A DNA stretch of 64,000 nt from Palsa-870 sp035937155 (GTDB taxonomy: Bacteria > Chloroflexota > Dormibacteria > Dormibacterales > Dormibacteraceae), in NCBI GenBank assembly GCA_035937155.1, contig DASYVJ010000055.1, positions 8,257 through 72,256 on the forward strand, given 5' to 3'. The position numbers were made by a program, and so were the translations under genes. This document shows positions 41,737 to 48,742 of this stretch, piece after piece (position 1 is the first letter of the stretch; each line of letters begins with the position of its first letter). A model generated the notes under the pieces. The model worked only from the letters and a program-made list of their open reading frames with translations. It ran no database searches and was not told where the DNA came from.

Positions 41737-41811
41737 TGGCTGGGGAGGAAGGATTCGAACCTTCAACCTTCTGATCCAGAGTCAGCTGCGCTACCGTTGC
41801 GCCACTCCCCA
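41737..41811 (-). tRNA. tRNA-Gln (CTG anticodon), CCA encoded
   Basis: Minus-strand cloverleaf: acceptor TGGGGAG (41811-41805) with CTCCCCA, D arm GCGC/GCGC, anticodon loop CTCTGGA giving anticodon CTG (reads CAG), and T arm GAAGG-TTCGAAT-CCTTC. Discriminator G and encoded CCA at 41739-41737. The outermost anticodon-stem pair is a G-A mismatch. 75 bases with CCA. Confidence 0.95.
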
Positions 41812-41849
41812 AGGTCTGCTGTCGCGCCGGGCCTCATTGTTCCAGCTAC

Positions 41850-42038
41850 TGCCTGGCGGTGGGATCCGGTCCCCTGGGCGGGGGGGCCCTGGAGGCCCTG
41901 TAGCGCCTCGCAGCCCAGTCCGAACCGGTCCCACGGGCGGCAAATTGTTGCTGATTTTGTTACGCCGCCGTTGGGAGCATTCCGCTGTCGACCCTCTGAG
42001 GCCCCGCGGTTTTTACCCCCCGCGGGGCTTCTTTTTTG
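41850..42038 (+). ncRNA. Candidate structured non-coding RNA ending in an intrinsic terminator
   Basis: The segment between tRNA-Gln and the DUF5808-like gene has no convincing ORF but nested complementarity on the plus strand: GGGATCCGGT (41861-41870) with ACCGGTCCC (41924-41932, one bulge), CTGGGC (41874-41879) with GCCCAG (41913-41918), GGGCC/GGCCC (41884-41888/41894-41898), then GGCGGC (41936-41941) with GCCGCC (41964-41969). A terminator follows at once. I tried SRP RNA, tmRNA and RNase P signatures without a match; 6S RNA is possible by shape. It could also be a 3' untranslated region of the upstream winged-helix gene reading past the antisense tRNA. The 5' end is a guess. Confidence 0.5.
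42001..42038 (+). terminator. Strong intrinsic terminator
   Basis: GCCCCGCGG (42001-42009) and CCGCGGGGC (42020-42028) form a perfect 9-bp stem with a 10-base loop, followed by TTCTTTTTTG (42029-42038). Directional for plus-strand transcription. The minus strand has no T-tract here. Confidence 0.88.
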
Positions 42039-42099
42039 TGATCAAAGCCTCCCGCGACCACACTTGCCCCGCAGCCGGCAACTCCCTGCCGGTTGGCCA

Positions 42100-42477
42100 C
42101 TACTCCCGGGTTATCACGACGCCCGGTTTCTTCCCCGAGCCCTCCGAACGGACGGTCATCCTGATCGACAGCGCCTCCCGGGAGCCCATCAGCCGGCCGA
42201 AAGTCTCTTCCATGAGGGTCTTCGCCCGGTGCAGGTTGATCGCCCACCCGACACCGAAAACCCTGTCGCTCAAAAGGTGGTCGGAATTCGGGTTCCAGTA
42301 CGCATCTCGGATGCGCTGCCAGGTCGGAGGCCGGAAGTCATACGGGACGAAACCGAACACCCGTCCCTCCCATGTACGCTCAGGTTCAGGCTTCGCCAGC
42401 TCGGTCGCTACTGCCGCCACGACCAGGCCAAACGCGGCAAACCGCACCAGCCTTCGCACTCGACGTAAAGTCCGCAT
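42100..42477 (-). CDS. DUF5808-like small membrane-anchored protein
   Basis: 125 residues. One N-terminal transmembrane helix (VRFAAFGLVVAAVATEL, about residues 9-25), then a soluble part ending in WNPNSDHLLSDRVFGVGWAINLHRAKTLM; the N-x-D...R-x-FGxGWxxN pattern resembles DUF5808. The ATG at 42477 (MRTLRRVRRLVRF) is preferred to a reading from 42570, which would overlap the divergent yvcK-like gene. Function unknown; the gap to that gene is 65 bases. Confidence 0.68.
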   Translation of the reverse strand: MRTLRRVRRLVRFAAFGLVVAAVATELAKPEPERTWEGRVFGFVPYDFRPPTWQRIRDAYWNPNSDHLLSDRVFGVGWAINLHRAKTLMEETFGRLMGSREALSIRMTVRSEGSGKKPGVVITRE

Positions 42478-42542
42478 ACTGGATGAAGCGTAGTACCAAA
42501 GTAACCTTGCACGTTTTGAAACCGTTGGTGCACTCGGGATAG

Positions 42543-43817
42543 ATGGCCACAAGGCTCCAATCCACGACACGTTGGCTGCGGTGGCTCACGCCTGGTCTTC
42601 AGATCAAGCGTTGGCTGCTTTTGCTCATGGCCGCCGAACTCGTGCTCGTGCTTGGTGTCGCGTACGCCTTGAAAGAGCTCTATCAGACGACCAAGCTGCC
42701 GCCCGAGTTCTACTACATCACCCTGCAGTTCCTGCCCTACTGGGCGCGCGCGGTCATCTTTGGAATCCTTGGCGTTGGCCTATTGCTCTTCAGCTATCTG
42801 AAGCTCACGCAGTCTGTGCTCGGCCCGTTCCTGCCAGGCAACAGCACAGCGAGCGTTGTCGAGGTCATCCATGCCTTCCGTGTTCGCGGCCGAGGCCCTC
42901 GCATCGTCGCGATCGGAGGCGGGACCGGCTTGAGTGCGCTGCTGCGTGGTTTGAAGGTCTATACGTCGAATCTTTCGGCCATCGTCACCGTGGCGGACGA
43001 CGGCGGTTCCTCTGGAAGGCTGCGTGACGAGTACCGGATCCTGCCTCCTGGCGACTTCCGCCAATGCCTCGTCGCGCTTGCCGACGCCGAGCCTCTGATG
43101 AAGCAGCTATTCGATCATCGCTTCAAAGAGGGCTCGCTGAACGGCCACTCGTTTGGCAACCTGTTCATCATGGCGATGGCCGACGTCACCGGAAACTTCG
43201 AGCACGCGCTGCGTGAATCGGGCAAGGTTCTCGCCGTGAAAGGGACCATCCTGCCCTCGACGCTGCAGGACGTGACCCTGGTCGCATCCATCAACGGACA
43301 CACAGTTGAAGGCGAGTCGAAGATCCCGATGCAGAACGCTCCGATCAGCCATGTCTTCCTCAAACCCGATGGTGCTCAGATCAACCCGGAGGCTGCTCAG
43401 GCCATCCTCAACGCCGAGCTCATCATCATCGGCCCTGGCTCGCTGTACACCTCCATAATGCCCAACCTCCTCGTCGAGGGCATGGTCGAAGCCATCAAAG
43501 CCTCACCCGCGCTCAAGGTCTATATCTGCAACCTCGCAGCGCAGAGCGGCGAGACGGACGGCTACATGGTCGACGACTACTTGCGGGTGATCCGCGAGCA
43601 CATCGGCGCCAACCTGTTCGATTTCGTGCTCGTCAACTCCAACCTCTCTCACGCTCCGACCGGCGGGCAGACACAGGTCATCTTCAAGCCCGTCGACGTG
43701 AACAGGCACCCCGAGCTGCGGTTCATCGCAGCTGATGTCGTCAATGTGCGGCTGCCGTCGCACCACGATCCTGACAAGCTCGCGCGCACGATCATGCGGA
43801 AGGTCTGGCAGGCCTAA
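42543..43817 (+). CDS. YvcK/CofD-like gluconeogenesis/cell-shape factor with membrane anchor
   Basis: 424 residues. Two N-terminal membrane helices (WLLLLMAAELVLVLGVAYAL; AVIFGILGVGLLLFSYL) precede the YvcK domain from about residue 115: IVAIGGGTGLSALLRGLK (UDP-sugar binding), IVTVADDGGSSGRLRDEY, LPPGDFRQCLVALAD, LNGHSFGNLFIMAM and IIIGPGSLYTSIMPNLLV. YvcK binds UDP-GlcNAc and supports peptidoglycan synthesis on gluconeogenic carbon; the N-terminal helices are an addition to the B. subtilis form. In actinobacteria yvcK sits with whiA and rapZ, which are not present here. Stop shared as CTAA with the convergent gene. Confidence 0.92.
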   Translation: MATRLQSTTRWLRWLTPGLQIKRWLLLLMAAELVLVLGVAYALKELYQTTKLPPEFYYITLQFLPYWARAVIFGILGVGLLLFSYLKLTQSVLGPFLPGNSTASVVEVIHAFRVRGRGPRIVAIGGGTGLSALLRGLKVYTSNLSAIVTVADDGGSSGRLRDEYRILPPGDFRQCLVALADAEPLMKQLFDHRFKEGSLNGHSFGNLFIMAMADVTGNFEHALRESGKVLAVKGTILPSTLQDVTLVASINGHTVEGESKIPMQNAPISHVFLKPDGAQINPEAAQAILNAELIIIGPGSLYTSIMPNLLVEGMVEAIKASPALKVYICNLAAQSGETDGYMVDDYLRVIREHIGANLFDFVLVNSNLSHAPTGGQTQVIFKPVDVNRHPELRFIAADVVNVRLPSHHDPDKLARTIMRKVWQA

Positions 43818-44791
43818 CCGGAGAGTGCGGGGCGCGGGCGACGGCCGCGCCAGCGGGTGAACGCTTCGACGATGAGAACGGCCACAGCCACGTAGACGAA
43901 ACCGTCGAGCGCGTCCACGACGTAGTGCTCGCCGAGGTACACGATGGACAGCAGCACGCCGGTGGTCCACAAGATCAGTCCAACGGCCAGGGCGCGATAT
44001 CTCGACCACGCATACACCGCGGCCAGTGCCGGGAAGGCTGCGTGTAGAGATGGAAACGCGGCGAACTGGTTGGGATTGAGGTGCGTGTAGATCGGCGAAA
44101 CGATGTAGTTGGCTCCCCAGAACTTCTGGACTGTCTCGTTCAGGATCTTATGGACCACGGACGAATCGGCGACGCTACCTTCCTGGAATTGATACCAGGG
44201 TGGTGCCGACGGCCAGAAGAGATAGGTGATGAAGGAAAGGAGCGCCATCAGGAGCAAAGCGCCGACGAACCTGCGGAAATGCTCTCGGCTGCGGACCCAG
44301 AAAACGAAACCGACCACGATCGGCAGCGGGAAGTGCATGAAGTAAAAGAACATCGCGATGACGTCCTGCGGACTGACAGTCTCGGGTCGATAGAAGGCGT
44401 GCTGCAGGGTCAGCGTCGGCAGCGAGCCGCCGAACGCCGCCCGTTCGATACCCGACAGGTCGTGAGGGGCGAAACCCGTCTTCGAGGCGAAGCCGCGCAT
44501 CGCTTCGTAGCCGAAGAAGAGGATGAGAAAAGGCCCCCAGTCCGCGACGAACGTCCTGCCGCGTCCGAGGGCGACCGCGATCACGAGCAGGGCCAGCACA
44601 ACCCACTCGGGCTCGATGGAGATGCCCCGCCACAGCATCACGCCGAAGATGAGCGCGAGATACAGGATGCTGCCGATAAGGATCACCCGCGGGCGGCGAA
44701 CCCTGCCTACGCCACCGGGCGTCTGGACCTCCAAGCCCTCGTCGCGGGCCCGCTCAGCGGGTTCGGACAACCACCACCGCCGCGATCTCAA
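43814..44791 (-). CDS. PAP2-superfamily membrane phosphatase/transferase (Aur1/Ipt1-like)
   Basis: 325 residues, about six to seven membrane helices. The PAP2 active-site motifs are LNPNQFAAFPSLHAAFPALA (about residues 237-256, SLHA with catalytic His) and VYLGEHYVVDALDGF (about 286-300, second His and Asp). The N-terminal KTGFAPHD / FYFMHFPLPIVVGF part resembles inositolphosphotransferase-type PAP2_3 members. Likely acts on lipid phosphates at the outer face of the membrane; substrate unknown. The first 12 codons overlap the end of the RidA gene, so the true start could lie inside. Confidence 0.83.
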   Translation of the reverse strand: MRSRRWWLSEPAERARDEGLEVQTPGGVGRVRRPRVILIGSILYLALIFGVMLWRGISIEPEWVVLALLVIAVALGRGRTFVADWGPFLILFFGYEAMRGFASKTGFAPHDLSGIERAAFGGSLPTLTLQHAFYRPETVSPQDVIAMFFYFMHFPLPIVVGFVFWVRSREHFRRFVGALLLMALLSFITYLFWPSAPPWYQFQEGSVADSSVVHKILNETVQKFWGANYIVSPIYTHLNPNQFAAFPSLHAAFPALAAVYAWSRYRALAVGLILWTTGVLLSIVYLGEHYVVDALDGFVYVAVAVLIVEAFTRWRGRRPRPALSG

Positions 44792-45236
44792 CTGTCACAG
44801 AGAAGGGAAGCGCATTCGTCCCAAGGGCAACCCGTGTGTGCCGTCCGGCCTCGCCCAGCACATCTACCAGTAGGTCGGAGGCGCCGTTCATGACTTTCGG
44901 CTGCTCGCCGAAACCGTCCGCCGACAGCACGAAGCCGATGAGCTGGGTCACCTGTTCTACGTTGTCGAGGCCGGCGGCAGAGTCGATCTGCGCCAGCACG
45001 TTGAGCGCGCAGATGCGTGCGCTGGCCTGGGCCTCTTCGACGCTCACCTCGTCGGGGCAGCGGCCGGTGAGGCGCTTACCATCCACGACCGAGATCTGGC
45101 CGGCCACATAAAGCAGCGCGCGGTCGTCACCGATCGGCACCAGTCGCGTCGGCACGTACGAGGCCGCAGCCGCGGGCGGTGCGGGCAGCTTGAGACCGAG
45201 CTCTCGCAGGCGCTCGTGAGGGTTCGCTGTGGTCAA
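44754..45236 (-). CDS. RidA (YjgF/YER057c/UK114) family protein
   Basis: 160-residue RidA-superfamily member; RidA proper hydrolyses reactive enamine/imine intermediates. Sequence blocks ALLYVAGQISVVDGKRLTG, EEAQASARICALNVLAQI, VTQLIGFVLSADGF and GEAGRHTRVALGTNALPFSVTVEIAAVVVV match the family, but the active-site Arg expected in the RxAVGV-like segment appears as GRHTRVALGTN, so it belongs to an outlying subgroup. Overlaps the PAP2 gene start by 38 bases. Confidence 0.87.
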   Translation of the reverse strand: MTTANPHERLRELGLKLPAPPAAAASYVPTRLVPIGDDRALLYVAGQISVVDGKRLTGRCPDEVSVEEAQASARICALNVLAQIDSAAGLDNVEQVTQLIGFVLSADGFGEQPKVMNGASDLLVDVLGEAGRHTRVALGTNALPFSVTVEIAAVVVVRTR

Positions 45237-45264
45237 CTCGAGCGAGTGTAGTTAGTTCTGCGAC

Positions 45265-46533
45265 TCACCTGCGGCGGCCGCGCAGGTGGGCGACCCCGGC
45301 GAGAAGGACGATGAGGAGCGCTCCTAGGCCGAGCGCGATGTAGGGCGCCTGGGACGAAGTAAGGATGCTGAGCAGGCCAGAGCCGCCAGATGATCCCGAG
45401 CCACCCCGGCTCCCGCTCGCGACCGGCGTCGACGAACCCAGAGGCCCCTGCGGTGTTCCTCCGGTGTCGCGATAGACCCACAGTGCGGCTACGTGATCGG
45501 AGGGCCGGAAGGTAGCGACGTAAAGCGTCGGGGACTCGTCATTGGAGACCGCAAGGGCGGTGATGGATCGCATCGGCGGCGCAAGCGAAATGAATGTCTG
45601 ACCTCCATCATTCGTGCGCCAGAGCCCTCCGGCTCCGGAGCCGCCGCCATCGCTCGCGGCGTACAAGCGATCGAAATGGTCGGTGATGAAAGCAACCTGC
45701 GTGTAGTCGGTCGACGGCAGCTGGCTTGCTCCACTCAGAGGCAGAAATGAGACGCCGTTGTCGGTGGATGCGAACAGGCCGGCGTTGGTGCCGGCGACCA
45801 TTGGTCTCGTATCACCTACCGGAGGGAGCGGACCCGCGGCGAGCTTGACGACGTATGTGCCGCTGATCGCCGGATTCAGCGCTGACCACGTGACACCACC
45901 ATCGGCGGTCTGAAACATCGGCAGGTTGCCGGCTGAAAGCGGCCCGTCGGAACCCGCCAGCATGCGGATCGGGGTATGGACCGCAGTCACGACAAGCGCG
46001 TCGATGCTCCGATTCGCGAGACCAGACTGTGACCACGTACTCCCGTCCTGGCTGATGAAAACGCCCTTGTCGGTGGCTGCCGCCACGAGCGTGAGCGCAA
46101 AGCTGAATGCGTGCACGACCCTTCCATCGAGGCCGCTCACCGGCAACCAGGTCGCGCCGTCATCTCTGCTGAGCACAGCGCCGCTGCCGCGCGTGCCGGC
46201 CAGGACAACTCCACCCTGGAAGGGGCTGAACGCAATGGTCGTCGACACCGACTTGCCGCTGAGCACTGCCGTCCACGTCGATCCGGCGTTGGTGCTTCTG
46301 AGGAGCGAGCCTTCGGAGTTGCCGGCGATCAGCAGCTGGCTGTTCGCCGGATCGACGGCCAATCCGAAGATCGCCGAATGCCCCTGGTGAGGCAGCGGCT
46401 TCAAGGCCACCCACGTGGAAGGGGCGAGAGCGTCAGCCAACACGCCGCTCAAGGCAAAGGTGACCAGCCACAAAGCCCCAAATGTCGCGGCAAGACGTGG
46501 GCCAGGAAGCGACACGAGCCTGCCGATTATCAC
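45265..46533 (-). CDS. Exported beta-propeller (YCF48/sialidase-like) protein with C-terminal anchor
   Basis: 422 residues. A signal or anchor helix at about residues 14-30 (LAATFGALWLVTFALSGVL) precedes BNR/Asp-box-type repeats: LLRSTNAGSTWTAV, LSRDDGATWLPV, FISQDGSTWSQS, FQTADGGVTWSAL, FASTDNGVSFLPL and WRTNDGGQTFISL (S/T-x-D-x-G-x-T/S-W pattern), consistent with a six-bladed propeller. A Gly/Ser linker and a C-terminal helix (YIALGLGALLIVLLAGVAHL) with RGRRR follow, suggesting surface anchoring. Start GTG 46533 is chosen just before the hydrophobic segment; the longer open frame to 47271 is antisense to the RnfD-like gene. Confidence 0.78.
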   Translation of the reverse strand: MIIGRLVSLPGPRLAATFGALWLVTFALSGVLADALAPSTWVALKPLPHQGHSAIFGLAVDPANSQLLIAGNSEGSLLRSTNAGSTWTAVLSGKSVSTTIAFSPFQGGVVLAGTRGSGAVLSRDDGATWLPVSGLDGRVVHAFSFALTLVAAATDKGVFISQDGSTWSQSGLANRSIDALVVTAVHTPIRMLAGSDGPLSAGNLPMFQTADGGVTWSALNPAISGTYVVKLAAGPLPPVGDTRPMVAGTNAGLFASTDNGVSFLPLSGASQLPSTDYTQVAFITDHFDRLYAASDGGGSGAGGLWRTNDGGQTFISLAPPMRSITALAVSNDESPTLYVATFRPSDHVAALWVYRDTGGTPQGPLGSSTPVASGSRGGSGSSGGSGLLSILTSSQAPYIALGLGALLIVLLAGVAHLRGRRR

Positions 46534-46589
46534 CCAAGCCGGGATGTCGGCGACCTGGGCCCCCTGGTCGCTGCCGGGCCCCGTTTGCC

Positions 46590-46595
46590 TACAAT
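46590..46595 (+). promoter_or_regulatory. Candidate -10 element of leaderless RnfD-like gene
   Basis: TACAAT lies exactly seven bases before the GTG at 46603, with no SD sequence. It is the best -10 match of the leaderless set in the window and supports this GTG start. Confidence 0.45.
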
Positions 46596-46602
46596 CCCCT
46601 GC

Positions 46603-47598
46603 GTGCTGGCTCGAGCTGCGGCCGTGCTGGACCGCGCCGCATTCAAACCGGCTTCGCTGCCGAATGACCTGATCACCGGTATCGCGTTGGCTCCGCCGGT
46701 GATCGCCGGTCTCATCATCTTCAAGGCTCCGGCCCTGGAGATGCTGGCGGTCGCCCTGACCGTCGGAGCAGCTGGGCATATCGCCGCGTACTTGCTGTGG
46801 CGAAAACAAATCCCGAAGACGCAGGCGAGCCCATTGATTGCCGCCATCTTCGGAGTGGCCCTCGTCGGCGCCGGCGCGGGCATTGCCACCTCGATCGAGA
46901 TTGCGATCATCGCCGTGATCCTCGAGCTGCTTCGAGCACGCTACATACCGGCGATCCGCGCTCAAACCGGCCTGTTCGCGTATGCGGTTGTCGCGCTCAT
47001 CACACGGGGCGCGCCCTTTGTCTACCTCAACCCCGCGAGCGGCAAAGCGTTCGGCGACCCGATCAACATCTGGTACCACTTCTTCAGCCCGGCATCCGCC
47101 CCGATCGATCCCATCCGGCTCTATATCGGCAACGTCCCCGGTCCCGTCTTCGCCACCTCGATGCTCGCCGTCGCGATCGGGGCCGCGTGGTTCGCATACG
47201 CACGTCGCTTGAGCCTGGTCGTGCTCGTCACATTTCTTCTGGGGGCGCTGGTTCCGATCTACGCGTTTCACTGGGACTATGCCTTTCAGCTCGACAGCGG
47301 GCCGACGTGGTTCGTCGCCGCGTTCCTGCTCGCCGACCGGCGCCTGCTGCCTGGGTCGTGGGCGATCCGCCCCGTGCTCGGCCTGGGGGCCGGCCTTCTC
47401 GCGGTCGGTTTGCGACGAAACGGCTACGGCATAGAGGCTGCGTTCTTCGCCGTCGCCGGGGTCCAGGTGGTCATGGCGCTGTTCGTGCTGCTGTTCTGGG
47501 GCGGCTCGTTGCTGTCGGAGCGCACGAAGCGGACGCGCCGGTTGCGGCAGCGCGAAGCCAACCTCCGGGTCGTCAAGACCGTTTCGAGGGCCGGCTAA
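46603..47598 (+). CDS. RnfD/NqrB-like membrane protein, orphan
   Basis: 331 residues, nine to ten membrane helices. The pattern LPNDLITGIALAPPVIAGLI, YFDYAFQLDSGPTWFVAAFLLADRRL and IRPVLGLGAGLLAVGLRRNGYGIEAAFFAVAGVQVVMALF resembles NQR2/RnfD, which anchors covalent FMN in Rnf/Nqr ion-pumping complexes. The flavinylation SGAT/S motif is not evident, and no other rnf or nqr gene adjoins. GTG start with a well-placed -10 element. The protein may carry electrons or simply be a remote homologue used in transport. Stop shared as CTAA with the next convergent gene. Confidence 0.65.
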   Translation: MLARAAAVLDRAAFKPASLPNDLITGIALAPPVIAGLIIFKAPALEMLAVALTVGAAGHIAAYLLWRKQIPKTQASPLIAAIFGVALVGAGAGIATSIEIAIIAVILELLRARYIPAIRAQTGLFAYAVVALITRGAPFVYLNPASGKAFGDPINIWYHFFSPASAPIDPIRLYIGNVPGPVFATSMLAVAIGAAWFAYARRLSLVVLVTFLLGALVPIYAFHWDYAFQLDSGPTWFVAAFLLADRRLLPGSWAIRPVLGLGAGLLAVGLRRNGYGIEAAFFAVAGVQVVMALFVLLFWGGSLLSERTKRTRRLRQREANLRVVKTVSRAG

Positions 47599-48718
47599 GC
47601 GATCTTGGCCTCGGCCCGCGCCAGGCCGAGGGTCTCCGCCACGGCCTCCGCTCTAAGACGTACCTCAGCTACCGTTTTGGCCGTCAGGCGCTGGAAAGGC
47701 TCGACCGTGACGAGCAAGGTCCCCTTGGCTGCCTGGTGCGTCCACGTCCCCGCCACGGGGCCGTCCATCAGGACGACAGCGGATATCCAGCCCGCGGTAC
47801 GGCTCACCTTCGAGTGGTTGGCTGCGTCGACGATATGGTCGCGGCTCGAGTGGCCCATCAAGTAGGGATCGAACGACGGCAGAAGCTGGACTGATTGTCC
47901 AGTGGGCTGCTTCGTGATCCGCGCGGCATCCGAAGCCAGTATGTCGGCTCGCTGCCCATCGATCGAGACTGGCGCGAGGTCGCCGGCTCCGCCCATGCTC
48001 TGTTCCCGACGCCGGGCCAGGTACCCCACCAGCGTGTGAAGTCGCCTTTGGTCGCCGGGCCGTACGCGCGCAGGTAGCGGCGCGCGACTTCGATCAGCGC
48101 CGCGTCGGGGTCCATGTCGCGCCAGCTGCCCAGCCACTGCTCCGGCCGGACGAAGGTCACGCTGTGGCCACGACTCGGGCCGAAGCACAGGAGACCCTTG
48201 CGCGCGACCGGCTTGAGGACGCCACCCCAGCCGGATTTCATCGCTTGCTGAATCGCCTCGGAGCGGCCCTTTCCCACCTTCGCGATCAGCTCCTCACGAG
48301 TAAGTGCCTGCCCGTCAAGGGCACGGCCGATCGCGTCGATGAGGTCGATGAGCTCGGGTTCGGTAATTTGCAGCCACTTGAGCCAAGCGTTTGTGTTGCG
48401 CATCCCGTACGTGCTCATTGCTGCCGTGAAGAGGGGCAGATCCTCCGCCGGGACGAGATGGAGTGTGCCACGCATGAGCCACGTCTTGACGAGCGTCTTG
48501 CGCTTCCAGAGCGCGTCCCGGACGTCCTCGACCCGGCAATCGACTCGGGCGCCGACCTGGAGCTCGGCGGCGGACATCACCTGTGCCTGGGCGCCACCGA
48601 TCTCGCCGACGACTCGGGACAGGTCCTTCTTGGGCGCCCGGCTGATCAGGTGGTGGCCCTGGAGCCGGAAGGCGTTGACCTGTGCCCACGTCAGCTCCAT
48701 CTCGACGGGCGTTTTCAC
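47595..48718 (-). pseudogene. Frameshifted HTH_42 winged-helix (AlkZ-like) gene
   Basis: Two reading frames together encode one HTH_42 protein. The first (from ATG 48718) covers VNAFRLQGHHLISRAP, EIGGAQAQVMSAAELQVGAR, KTWLMRGTLHLVPAEDLPLF and YGPATKGDFTRWWGTWPGVGN, then degenerates and stops at 47858. The C-terminal family part continues in the other frame: LAPVSIDGQRADILASD, LLPSFDPYLMGHSSRDHIVDA and FQRLTAKTVAEVRLRAEAV, ending at 47595. The switch lies near 47985-48010, next to a GGG run, and equals a one-base loss. Either a real disabling mutation or a sequencing/assembly error. Confidence 0.75.
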
Positions 48719-48742
48719 ATCAAACCGACCATTCGCCTGCGA

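Noticed and set aside
46534..47271. N-terminal extension of the beta-propeller gene
   Set aside because: The extra 246 residues are antisense to the RnfD-like gene, low in complexity and precede the obvious signal helix; start set at GTG 46533.
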